Of a DNA stretch of 42,544 nt, positions 17,666 to 24,109 are shown in pieces. How positions within the stretch are numbered: the first letter of the stretch is position 1; each line of letters opens with the position of its first letter. Below the pieces are notes generated by a model, which did not search any database, was not told where the DNA came from, and was given only the letters and a program-made list of their open reading frames with translations. The DNA comes from CAZAQS01 sp964486825 (lineage in GTDB: Bacteria > Chloroflexota > Anaerolineae > Anaerolineales > UBA4823). The stretch spans positions 1 through 42,544 of the forward strand of contig CAZAQS010000012.1 in assembly GCA_964486825.1 (NCBI GenBank). The letters run 5' to 3'. The translations under genes were made by a program, and so were the position numbers.

Positions 17666-17938
17666 CTAGACATTCGCCCAATATTCATCGGCCTCTTTTT
17701 CCATTGCTGTCAGGCGTATGTAGTAATCCGGAAACTCTTTAAGATGGGCCAAAGCAATTTTTCCTGTGATCAAAGCATCATCATTGCTTACGTTCGTTTG
17801 TTCATCTACAATGCCGTGCTCGAGCTCCACTTCTAGCCCGATATGGAACTGTTCGACGCCAAACGCATGCCAATCGATACCCAAGGCATGTCCAATTTGC
17901 TTCGCCTCAGTGAGGCTAAATCGTTTCTTTGTACGCAT
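17666..17938 (-). CDS. DUF5661 family protein
   Basis: The 90-residue protein starts MRTKKRFSLTEAKQIGHALGIDWHAFGVEQFHIGLEVELEHG. It continues with TNVSNDDALITGKIALAHLKEFPDYYIRLTAMEKEADEYW. This pattern, especially the VELEHG and KIALAHLxEFPDYY segments, is characteristic of DUF5661, small acidic proteins of unknown function seen widely in environmental bacteria and phages. GGAAAGGA precedes the ATG. It lies 29 bp upstream of the SPFH gene and is probably co-transcribed with it. Confidence 0.8.
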   Translation of the reverse strand: MRTKKRFSLTEAKQIGHALGIDWHAFGVEQFHIGLEVELEHGIVDEQTNVSNDDALITGKIALAHLKEFPDYYIRLTAMEKEADEYWANV

Positions 17939-18048
17939 TATTGGATTTCCTTTCCAGGTTTTCTCCCTGGCAATTTATGCCAATTCCATTGCAGCACTTA
18001 CGTGTACAGGCGCTTTCTGGGATCCAATCTTGTTTGGTACAAGGTGAC

Positions 18049-18207
18049 CTAGCGCTTCTTTTTATCTTTTGTTGAAGCCTTTACTTTCTCAACCATCTGC
18101 ACCGGTTGGCTTACTGTTTTCCGGAGACCCGAAATTGAATTACTTTCAATACCTGTAGCGACTTTCACTTTAGCTTTCTTACGCTTGCTTACTCCCTTGC
18201 GTCCCAT
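18049..18207 (-). CDS. 52-residue Lys-rich protein, unknown
   Basis: A short frame with AGGAGG 4 nt before the ATG at 18207, which makes it a believable gene despite its size. The product begins MGRKGVSKRKKAKVKVATG and ends in KASTKDKKKR. About one third of residues are Lys or Arg, with basic clusters at both ends and a neutral middle. There is no signal or membrane segment. I do not recognise a family. It lies between the CsbD-like gene at 18232 and the DUF5661 gene in the same direction, 24 bp after the CsbD-like stop, so it probably belongs to the transcript starting at the 18441-18509 promoter element. Confidence 0.6.
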   Translation of the reverse strand: MGRKGVSKRKKAKVKVATGIESNSISGLRKTVSQPVQMVEKVKASTKDKKKR

Positions 18208-18231
18208 ATTTCCTCCTAAATGGAAAAAACC

Positions 18232-18420
18232 CTAAGATTTCTGTCTGAGTTCATCATTGCCTAACCCTCTGGCAGCATCACGGGGGGCTTTGAGTTGAGC
18301 AATTAACTGGTTATATTTCCCGTTGGTTTTGGGCAGATCATCCCAGGTGAGTATGCCCCAATGAGCTCGTTTTTTACCTCGGACTTTCTGCCAATTATGT
18401 AAGATATTATCTCCTCGCAT
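18232..18420 (-). CDS. divergent CsbD-like stress protein
   Basis: The 62-residue protein reads NILHNWQKVRGKKRAHWGILTWDDLPKTNGKYNQLIAQLKA. This follows the CsbD pattern of an NWxxVRGK helix, WGxLTxDDL and a GKxxQLxxxL helix. The C-terminal tail is atypical (RDAARGLGNDELRQKS). CsbD proteins are small helical general-stress proteins of unknown mechanism. AAAGGAG precedes the ATG. One copy of the 69-bp promoter element stands directly upstream, with its -10 box 20 nt before the start. A more typical CsbD is encoded at 20372-20584 under the same element. Confidence 0.6.
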   Translation of the reverse strand: MRGDNILHNWQKVRGKKRAHWGILTWDDLPKTNGKYNQLIAQLKAPRDAARGLGNDELRQKS

Positions 18421-18440
18421 GGATGACTCCTTTATCCTTC

Positions 18441-18509
18441 ATTCTATAACATCCATCTCCCAGCCACATCCACCGGCCAGGGGGTATTTAACTCCGCCAG
18501 TTGGGGGAG
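18441..18509 (-). promoter_or_regulatory. 69-bp promoter element, copy A
   Basis: Read on the minus strand: dyad CTCCCCCAACTGGCGGAG (18509-18492), 20 bp, GGATG (18471-18467), 20 bp, then TAGAAT (18446-18441). The same layout with identical spacing occurs at 20733-20801, 22835-22903 and 25740-25808. It drives the CsbD-like gene at 18420, whose leader would be about 14 nt. There is no consensus -35, which suits activator dependence. Confidence 0.8.
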
Positions 18510-18568
18510 ATCCAAAAATTTATCCCCTTCCCGCGCTTATACAAATTTATCGGATCAAAGACGATTGA

Positions 18569-19729
18569 TCAATAACGGAACACAGCGGTATGCGTACCAC
18601 CCGGCACTTTTTCTGGTTCCATGAGGTAAACAATTCCTCCTTTCAAGTAAGTTTGGACAGCCGCCATATCCAGAAGAGGCTCGTCGCCGGGCTCCTCAGA
18701 ATCATGTAATTCAACCTCATTTGTTACCGGATCATAGACACCCCATGGCTGCACTCCAGCGGCGATGAAAAGCGTTTCAACACGGCCTTGATAAGCAGCT
18801 GGAAGGATTATTTCCAACGCGCCAGAGACTCGTTCGCTTGCCTGGCCGGCAAGTTGTTGGTAATGGGCGATAGCCTCATCTTGCGCTGACTGGAAGAAAG
18901 GTTCAAGAATATCCCAGGCGCTTTTGTGCAACTCGTCCGCACTCAGGAAATCAGGGTTCCCTTTGATGACCGCGTCGATCAAGTTAGGATATGTATTGGC
19001 CTCTTTATAGATAGGAAGCAAATATTCAACTCCCGCCAATACAAGCGGGACCCGATCTCCCTGAAGATATTCCGTCAAGCTATCCGCAATAAGACGAAAA
19101 TAGCGCAGGAGTTCATTCTTGGCGCTTGCATCGCCACTCCCTTGCCCATGGAATGTTACTGAACCATCTCCTGTCTTTCCACCCGCGGAACCAGAAGAGT
19201 GGATTTGTAGATTTGCCTGAAGATCATCGGATGGTATTGCTTCAGCCAGACTGCCAACTGTCTGCCCGACATCAACCTCGCTTACGCTAAAACGCGTACC
19301 ATTCAGTAACCTGATATGGTTCTGACTCAACGCGAGTATGTAGAATTGGCCATCGCCAGTTAAGAGAGCCAGTAGCGGCATGATGTAGAAATAGTCTTTG
19401 ACAACCACAGCTTCTTCAAAATTCAGTGGGAGACGAAAACGACGAACCCGGTTTGAAGAGAGAAAAATTGCCAGACCATCACTCTGATGCTGCCAGAAAT
19501 AAGAATCCTGCAAGAGTTTTTGGGCCGGCTCAAGCATATCTTGCACAGCACGCGGGCTCACTCCCAAATCAGATAGGCGCTTCTCAGCCTCTCCAAGCAG
19601 GTTTCTCAGCCGAAGCGGATCCTGTTGGGTCTCCGTCCCTTTACGATGAGTCGGCAAATAAATTGAAACACACAATTCTTTTTCTTTACGCATCAACTGT
19701 TCTAGTTCTGCTTTGGTTAAAATATCCAT
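18569..19729 (-). CDS. bacterial eRF1-like (baeRF family) protein
   Basis: The 386-residue protein has the order seen in bacterial archaeo-eukaryotic release-factor relatives. An N-terminal domain reads CVSIYLPTHRKGTETQQDPLRLRNLLGEAEKRL. A middle domain includes DGLAIFLSSNRVRRFRLPLNFEEAVVVKDYFYIMPLLALL and FYILALSQNHIRLLNGTRF. The C-terminal domain ends in VETLFIAAGVQPWGVYDPVT. It best resembles the baeRF7/baeRF3 type. These proteins are predicted ribosome-associated stress factors, but bacterial members are little studied. The strong GGAGGAG fixes the start at 19729. It is an isolated transcription unit within the minus-strand stress cluster. Confidence 0.75.
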   Translation of the reverse strand: MDILTKAELEQLMRKEKELCVSIYLPTHRKGTETQQDPLRLRNLLGEAEKRLSDLGVSPRAVQDMLEPAQKLLQDSYFWQHQSDGLAIFLSSNRVRRFRLPLNFEEAVVVKDYFYIMPLLALLTGDGQFYILALSQNHIRLLNGTRFSVSEVDVGQTVGSLAEAIPSDDLQANLQIHSSGSAGGKTGDGSVTFHGQGSGDASAKNELLRYFRLIADSLTEYLQGDRVPLVLAGVEYLLPIYKEANTYPNLIDAVIKGNPDFLSADELHKSAWDILEPFFQSAQDEAIAHYQQLAGQASERVSGALEIILPAAYQGRVETLFIAAGVQPWGVYDPVTNEVELHDSEEPGDEPLLDMAAVQTYLKGGIVYLMEPEKVPGGTHTAVFRY

Positions 19730-20099
19730 TAATCTCCTCCTGGTAAAAATACTCTGCTACTCCTTATAATCGCCTTTGCGCATATCCTCACCGCATGGCT
19801 CCAAGACATGCTCATCATTGCCAAAAGCCCAAAAGCGCTGCCCAGGCTGAGGGCGATGTTGTTCTGAGTGCCGGATGGTGGGGCTTTGTATGGATCTGCG
19901 TCATAGCATCCCCCAGGGTTTCGACTGTCTGATTGCGCAGTTCGATGCTTTTCATGTGGATTTTTGCCCGCGTCTTTTCTTAAGATTGCGGCGCTACGAG
20001 AAACCGGGTTCGATGGGGACATGTGATTAATCCCCATCGAACCATTCTAAAGAGGTAGCGCTGGCCTCTACTTAATGACCAGGATTTAGAACAATAGCG
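19730..20099. other. 370-bp gap without a confident gene
   Basis: A 102-codon minus-strand frame (19729-20037) and a 46-codon frame starting MKSIELRNQTVETLGDAM are open here. Neither has a ribosome binding site, a recognisable domain or sensible composition. The overlap of two short plausible frames could mean a decayed gene. The only firm structure is the nested inverted repeat at 19991-20061. Confidence 0.5.
19991..20061. repeat. nested inverted repeat (71 bp)
   Basis: The outer arms GCGCTAC (19991-19997) and GTAGCGC (20055-20061) enclose inner arms GGTTCGATGGGG (20007-20018) and CCCCATCGAACC (20032-20043), both pairs exact. It lies 39 bp after the YeaQ-like stop. There is no T-run, so it may be a transcript-end structure, a processed RNA or a REP-like element. 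Confidence 0.6.
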
Positions 20100-20375
20100 T
20101 TAGCGGGAGCGCAGCCTTCGTCCAGTGAGAAGCTTGACAATGGCAAGCAGGAGGACAGCGCCCAAAAGTGAAACCAGGAGCGCTGGCAAGCTGAAATTAT
20201 TCTGGTTGATTGTGGTAATTCCAAACACTGGGGTGAGGAACCACCCAGCCAGGAACGCACCCACGACTCCCACTACGATATCGAGCAGCAAACCCTGCTG
20301 CGAATTGGTGCCCATAATCCGGCTGGCGATATAGCCAATTACGGCCCCTGCAATAAGCCATAGAATGAGATTCAT
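20100..20375 (-). CDS. GlsB/YeaQ/YmgE family membrane protein
   Basis: The 91-residue protein has three hydrophobic segments (about 3-18, 29-48 and 61-82) and the family pattern LILWLIAGAVIGYIASRIMG, then GLLLDIVVGVVGAFLAGWFLTPVFG. This matches the transglycosylase-associated (YeaQ/GlsB) family of small stress-linked inner-membrane proteins; no enzymatic activity is established. Its ATG overlaps the CsbD stop by 4 nt (20372-20375), so the two are translationally coupled and share the promoter at 20733-20801. Confidence 0.9.
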   Translation of the reverse strand: MNLILWLIAGAVIGYIASRIMGTNSQQGLLLDIVVGVVGAFLAGWFLTPVFGITTINQNNFSLPALLVSLLGAVLLLAIVKLLTGRRLRSR

Positions 20376-20584
20376 TTGATTTTTTCCTTTACATCTGCTA
20401 ATTTCTGGTTGAATTCTTCTTCAGCACGCTGGCGGGTGTAACCATACTTCTGTTGGAGCAAGCCAACGATTTGTTCGGCATTGCCGCCCGCCTGTTCCAA
20501 TTCATCGTCTGTGAGCTTGCCCCACCATTCTTTGACCTGGCCACGCATTTCCTTCCACTTGCCTTCGAAAATAACCTTGTTCAT
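20372..20584 (-). CDS. CsbD family general stress protein
   Basis: The 70-residue protein is a textbook CsbD: EGKWKEMRGQVKEWWGKLTDDELEQAGGNAEQIVGLLQQKYGYTRQRAEEEFNQKL. It is a small acidic helical protein induced by general stress in other bacteria; the mechanism is unknown. AAGGAGG precedes the ATG. It heads a two-gene unit with the YeaQ-like gene. About 125 nt of leader, conserved with the leader at 22718-22840, separates its start from the promoter element. Confidence 0.93.
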   Translation of the reverse strand: MNKVIFEGKWKEMRGQVKEWWGKLTDDELEQAGGNAEQIVGLLQQKYGYTRQRAEEEFNQKLADVKEKIK

Positions 20585-20611
20585 ATATTGTCCTCCTTAA
20601 TCCTTTGGAAC

Positions 20612-20738
20612 AGCTGTCCCAGTATTCGCCGGCGATCTGGAAATCGGAATATGCGCCGGTTTTCAAACATCTTCTCCCGCCTGGTCCTCGAACCCTGGCC
20701 TGGCTCATCTTGCGGTGCCAACGCTTAGATTTATTCTA
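20612..20738 (-). promoter_or_regulatory. conserved structured leader, copy B
   Basis: The transcribed leader of the CsbD unit matches the leader at 22718-22840 over most of its length. Shared blocks (minus strand) include CCAGGCCAGGGTT, GACCAGGC, TTTGAAAACCGGCGC and CTGGGACAGCT. A CCGGCG/CGCCGG stem (20659-20654 with 20634-20629) is kept while the loop sequence and length differ (19 nt here, 15 nt in the other copy). That favours an RNA or DNA element over a coding one. The length differences break any shared reading frame. Confidence 0.6.
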
Positions 20739-20801
20739 TGATATAGCTCCTTCTGGAACATCCGCCTGCCAGGGGATGTTGAGCTCCCCCAATAGGGGGA
20801 G
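20733..20801 (-). promoter_or_regulatory. 69-bp promoter element, copy B
   Basis: Minus strand: dyad CTCCCCCTATTGGGGGAG (20801-20784), a perfect palindrome extending to GAGCTC on both sides, then 20 bp, GGATG (20763-20759), 20 bp and TAGAAT (20738-20733). It drives the CsbD-YeaQ unit and lies inside the 3' end of the upstream gene, whose TAG stop is the first half of TAGAAT. Confidence 0.8.
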
Positions 20802-21095
20802 CTCATGTGTACCGGAGCCGAGAAGCACGGCATACCGCAGGCCGTAGGATTCGCTAATCACTACAGGAAGCCCCTGCAATCTGGTGGAGATATAGTCCAA
20901 CACATCGCCAGCAGCGTAGTCATCGGGGTAATTCAGTGGGCTGACCTCCAAGACAACGAACAACCAGACATTGCCTTGCTGGGTTTCTGTCAGAACAAAG
21001 CGACTGATGAACGGCCGTAAACCGCGCTGGGCCAGGATACCTGGAATAGCCTGGGCGACATAACGGGCTGCCGGAAGGTAACGGTTAACATTCAT
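20736..21095 (-). CDS. 119-residue protein, unknown, in lipoprotein operon
   Basis: The product starts MNVNRYLPAARYVAQAIPGILAQRGLRPFISRFVLTETQQGNVWLFVVLEVSPLNYP. It looks soluble and mixed alpha/beta, and I do not recognise a family. Its start overlaps the stop of the lipoprotein gene by 4 nt (21092-21095), so it is translationally coupled and real. The last 22 codons (roughly from the LLGELNIPW segment) are encoded by the promoter element of the next unit, and its TAG stop is part of that -10 box. The C-terminus may therefore be a late addition. Being coupled to the lipoprotein, it may act with that protein's cytoplasmic tail. Confidence 0.65.
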   Translation of the reverse strand: MNVNRYLPAARYVAQAIPGILAQRGLRPFISRFVLTETQQGNVWLFVVLEVSPLNYPDDYAAGDVLDYISTRLQGLPVVISESYGLRYAVLLGSGTHELPLLGELNIPWQADVPEGAIS

Positions 21096-22081
21096 CGTTG
21101 GGTCGTCCTTCCATCCGTAGACAATTTCTGCTCGGCTTCCTCAATCCAGTTGATAATGGATGGCTCAGAAGGGCCGACGATTTCCACCTGCGCTGCTTTA
21201 GCAGCCGAATTTGAAGGAAGGTGCGCCTGAAACGAATCTCCTGATGGTTCCGAGCGATCAAAGGGATCCGGATCCACAATCATCCCATCCACCAAGAGCC
21301 AGGGGCTGTTGTCATAGCGCGAGATGGTGCGCAGGCGAAGCTCCAACAATGGCATAAGCCGCTGGTAGGTAATCACCCCGCCCGCGATGAGCAGGAGAAC
21401 GACCAGGGTTACCAGGAAGACTTTCAGAGGGGTGACGACAAACTCTCCCCACAAGGCCCGTCGTTCAGCTTCATTCCGTGACCGTACGATATCAGCCTGG
21501 ATCACAGCCAATGGTGTGGCCGTCAACGAATAAGCCGTCCGGGTAGCCTTCGCCTCGGCAGTCTGCGTGGCTTGAACATTCAGTATCGACTGGGCTTGCG
21601 CAGTTTGTGTGACGCTAAACATGTAAGCAGAATAAGTGGCCGTGGCAGCCTGGCTCTGAGCTGTGGCCGTAGCATCCCATGCCATCTGAGTTTGTGCTGT
21701 GATGAATTGCTGCGTGGCAGCAGCCAGGGCCATATTCTGGCTGATCTCGGTGCCCCGAATAGACAGCTCCATCAACTGGCGCTGGTTATCATCCAATTTG
21801 GCCTGCGCCGCGGCGTTGGCGGCCTGTTCCATGTTCATGCTGACCACGGTGGCCTGATGAGAAAGCTCCATCATATCGCTCTGTCCAGAATTCAATGTAG
21901 CCTGTGCAGCAGCATACTCCAGTCCCTGGTTATTGCCGGAAAAAGGTGGAGGGGTGAAAGTTGGGTATGCAAACACTATCCCTGGTCCGGGCGGAGGGGC
22001 GCTTTCACACGCCATTAGCGCCAGAACCATAAGGATTAATATCATCGCAATACCCGGCTTGCTCATCGGGAAGCCTTTCAC
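21092..22081 (-). CDS. lipoprotein with Ala/Gln/Thr repeat rod and membrane helix
   Basis: Translation starts at a GTG with AAGGAG 10 nt upstream; an ATG five codons later is an alternative. The 329-residue protein has a lipoprotein signal ending LALMAC, a Pro-rich linker (PPPGPGIVFAYPTFTPPPF), and a long Ala/Gln/Met/Thr-rich stretch (about 50-200). The middle part repeats AQAT, ATAQ and TQTA words, as expected for a helical or coiled-coil rod. A transmembrane helix lies near 217-240, with a cytoplasmic tail holding GMIVDPDPFDRSEPSG. I know no family for it. The layout, lipid anchor outside and helix into the cytoplasm, suggests an envelope-spanning sensor or structural protein. Confidence 0.75.
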   Translation of the reverse strand: MKGFPMSKPGIAMILILMVLALMACESAPPPGPGIVFAYPTFTPPPFSGNNQGLEYAAAQATLNSGQSDMMELSHQATVVSMNMEQAANAAAQAKLDDNQRQLMELSIRGTEISQNMALAAATQQFITAQTQMAWDATATAQSQAATATYSAYMFSVTQTAQAQSILNVQATQTAEAKATRTAYSLTATPLAVIQADIVRSRNEAERRALWGEFVVTPLKVFLVTLVVLLLIAGGVITYQRLMPLLELRLRTISRYDNSPWLLVDGMIVDPDPFDRSEPSGDSFQAHLPSNSAAKAAQVEIVGPSEPSIINWIEEAEQKLSTDGRTTQR

Positions 22082-22127
22082 AGTACGATCTCTCCTTGTG
22101 TAGGGGAATCTGAATGATCCACCCTTC

Positions 22128-22691
22128 TTACAGGTTGGGGAACAGGTTTTTCTCTAATTGCACCAGGTTTTTGGTCAACTGGTCCAGTTCCGGTTGTGCT
22201 GACTTAAGGTTGGTCTTTACATCGATCAAGGCCTGAGCAGCACCCTTTTGCATAGCGGTGAGGACGTCTTGTTGATCCGCACCCAGCATACCAGATAGGG
22301 TATCCAGCGCTTCGGAGGCCTGGATCAACGATAGGCGCGCTCCAGCATAATCGTCGGCGGCCACCGCCAGGCTGGCTCCGCGCACGCCTGACAAAGCCTC
22401 AAGCACGGATCCGTGTAGCATAGTAGCATCCAGATTCTTTTGCATAGTCTCGTTATCCGCTTGTAATGTAGTGATCTGATCAGTATTGGCGGTGATCACA
22501 GCTTTAGCGTTTTCAAGGTCGGCGCTGGCTTTGGCAAGCTTCTGGTAGGCGGGGATGTAGAATGCGAAAGCAATTAATAGAGCACCCAGCCCAAACGCCG
22601 CCAGCGCAACCACTACCCAGCGCAAAGCAATACGCATGGACAGTTGCAAGCGGGATGCAGGCCTGTTTTCGGATACCACTTGATTCATCAT
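22128..22691 (-). CDS. single-pass membrane coiled-coil protein, unknown
   Basis: The 187-residue protein has a short cytoplasmic N-terminus, one membrane helix (about 24-48, WVVVALAAFGLGALLIAFAFYIP), then a coiled coil (YQKLAKASADLENAKAVITANTDQITTLQADNETMQKNL). A helical C-terminal part, SLIQASEALDTLSGMLGADQQDVLTAMQKGAAQALIDVKTNL, follows. I do not recognise a family. AGGAGG precedes the ATG. It is first in a three-gene unit with the rod lipoprotein and the 119-residue protein, driven by promoter copy C through a conserved leader. Confidence 0.75.
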   Translation of the reverse strand: MMNQVVSENRPASRLQLSMRIALRWVVVALAAFGLGALLIAFAFYIPAYQKLAKASADLENAKAVITANTDQITTLQADNETMQKNLDATMLHGSVLEALSGVRGASLAVAADDYAGARLSLIQASEALDTLSGMLGADQQDVLTAMQKGAAQALIDVKTNLKSAQPELDQLTKNLVQLEKNLFPNL

Positions 22692-22717
22692 GTAATCCTC
22701 CTGAATTTCTGCTTAGA

Positions 22718-22840
22718 AGCTGTCCCAGAATACGCCGGCGCTCGGAACAGCGTAGTGCGCCGGTTTTCAAACTACTTTTCTGCCTGGTCATCAAACCCTG
22801 GCCTGGATCAAATAGGCCTTCCCCGCTTATATATATTCTA
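22718..22840 (-). promoter_or_regulatory. conserved structured leader, copy C
   Basis: The counterpart of the leader at 20612-20738. It has a 7-bp stem, CCGGCGC with GCGCCGG (22763-22757 and 22741-22735), a 15-nt loop, and the shared blocks CCAGGCCAGGGTT, GACCAGGC, TTTGAAAACCGGCGC and CTGGGACAGCT. Confidence 0.6.
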
Positions 22841-22903
22841 CGATATAGACCCTTCTGGCACATCCGCCTGCTTGTGGATATTTGTCTCCACCGGTTGGGG
22901 GAG
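22835..22903 (-). promoter_or_regulatory. 69-bp promoter element, copy C
   Basis: Minus strand: dyad CTCCCCCAACCGGTGGAG (22903-22886), 20 bp, GGATG (22865-22861), 20 bp, TAGAAT (22840-22835). It lies between the end of an AI-2E gene and the three-gene lipoprotein operon that it should drive. Confidence 0.8.
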
Positions 22904-22918
22904 ATTAGGATGGGTTCA

Positions 22919-24109
22919 TCAGCTCTGAAGCTCAAGGGGTAGAACTTCCTCGAGAACCGGTCCTGCCTTGTCCATCAGATCACTAAGCCGCTCCATGCTG
23001 CTGGTCACCAGAGGAGAAGGCGGCTCCGTCATGCTCTGAACAGCAGTCCGTAACAAGCTGTACCGCTCTTGCAGATCCGATAGCTGGCTAGCAGATCCTG
23101 GCGCCATACGATGGATAATCAGGCGGCTCCACAGGATTTGAACAGCCGCGGATAAGGGCGGTGCGACGACAATACCGATAAAACCAAAAGCTTTTGCCAT
23201 GGCAATCAGGATGACCACTGTCAGAATCGGGTTGTACTGCCTGGGGTTGAAAAGGCGCGGCTTGACCCACACTTCCAGGGCAACCAAGACGACCAGCGTA
23301 TAGAGAGCTGTGAGCAGGCCGAGCTGCACGCTGGTCAGCAGCCCGAAGAAAAGGGGGAGGATCACTGCCAGCCCCACGCCTACCATCGGGATCAGGATGG
23401 ACAGCGCGCCAACCAACGCCAGCAGCGTGGGGTACTGTGAACCCAGCGCCCAGTAGCCTAAGCCCAGCAGCAGCCCGGCCAGGAGACTCTGAACGACCTG
23501 GCTACGGATATAGACGCCCAGATCCGCTTCGATTGTCTGCCAAATACTGCGCGCCCGGGTACGGTGCCCGGGTGGAAGAAGCGAGAGCCAGAGTAGTTCA
23601 AAATGAACTTGGTACAGGCTCCAGTAGAGGCTCAAGAACAGGACGATGATAACGCCGCTAACCAATCCAGCGATGCCGCGGGAAAAGCCGAGGATAGCCG
23701 GTAGCACGAGCTGGCCCTGGTCCCCGGTCAACGCGGTAAAGAGCTCACTCGGGGGTGGCAGACGTTCCGTCAGCGGCAGGCGGATCGAGATGCCCAACCA
23801 TTCCGGCAGTATCCACTCATCCTGCACTGCTACCGTTTTGGCAAACTGGTTAATTTCACTGAACACAGACCCGCCCGCGAGGACGAATAAGAAACCTAGG
23901 CTGCCCAGGGAAAGCACGAAGAGGAAGATCAAGGCCAGGCGCACGACGAATCCCTGCCTGGCCCAACGCTTCACCACTGGCCGGACCGTCGCCGCAAGCG
24001 CCAGCGATACCAGCAAGTAAACGACAGGTGTGCGGAACTGCCACAGGATGACCAACGCCCCCAAGGTGGTCATTACCGCCACAGCGATCCATACCAGCTT
24101 CCTGGTCAT
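22919..24109 (-). CDS. AI-2E family transporter (second of pair)
   Basis: The 396-residue polytopic membrane protein has about eight hydrophobic segments. It shows the AI-2E/YdiK-PerM family layout: LVSLALAATVRPVVKRWARQGF near the start, a central extracytoplasmic or amphipathic part, and then GALSILIPMVGVGLAVILPLFFGLL and a late WVKPRLFNPRQYNPILTVVILIAMAKAFGFIGIVVAPPLSAAVQIL. Family members include AI-2 exporters and Na+/H+ antiporters, so the substrate is open. Its ATG overlaps the stop of the preceding AI-2E gene by 4 nt, so the pair is translationally coupled and could form a heteromer. Confidence 0.88.
   Translation of the reverse strand: MTRKLVWIAVAVMTTLGALVILWQFRTPVVYLLVSLALAATVRPVVKRWARQGFVVRLALIFLFVLSLGSLGFLFVLAGGSVFSEINQFAKTVAVQDEWILPEWLGISIRLPLTERLPPPSELFTALTGDQGQLVLPAILGFSRGIAGLVSGVIIVLFLSLYWSLYQVHFELLWLSLLPPGHRTRARSIWQTIEADLGVYIRSQVVQSLLAGLLLGLGYWALGSQYPTLLALVGALSILIPMVGVGLAVILPLFFGLLTSVQLGLLTALYTLVVLVALEVWVKPRLFNPRQYNPILTVVILIAMAKAFGFIGIVVAPPLSAAVQILWSRLIIHRMAPGSASQLSDLQERYSLLRTAVQSMTEPPSPLVTSSMERLSDLMDKAGPVLEEVLPLELQS

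Noticed and set aside
17637..17681. Upstream ATG giving a 300-residue SPFH protein
   Set aside because: It overlaps DUF5661 and lacks a ribosome site, whereas the ATG at 17636 has a strong AAAAGGAG.
19729..20037. 102-codon minus-strand frame between the baeRF and YeaQ-like genes
   Set aside because: No ribosome binding site, odd composition, and it runs across the nested inverted repeat; at most a decayed gene.
20502..20708. Minus-strand frame through leader copy B, similar in part (LKTGA) to a frame in leader copy C
   Set aside because: The similarity breaks with a 2-nt length difference in the hairpin loop, so the conserved unit is nucleic acid rather than protein.
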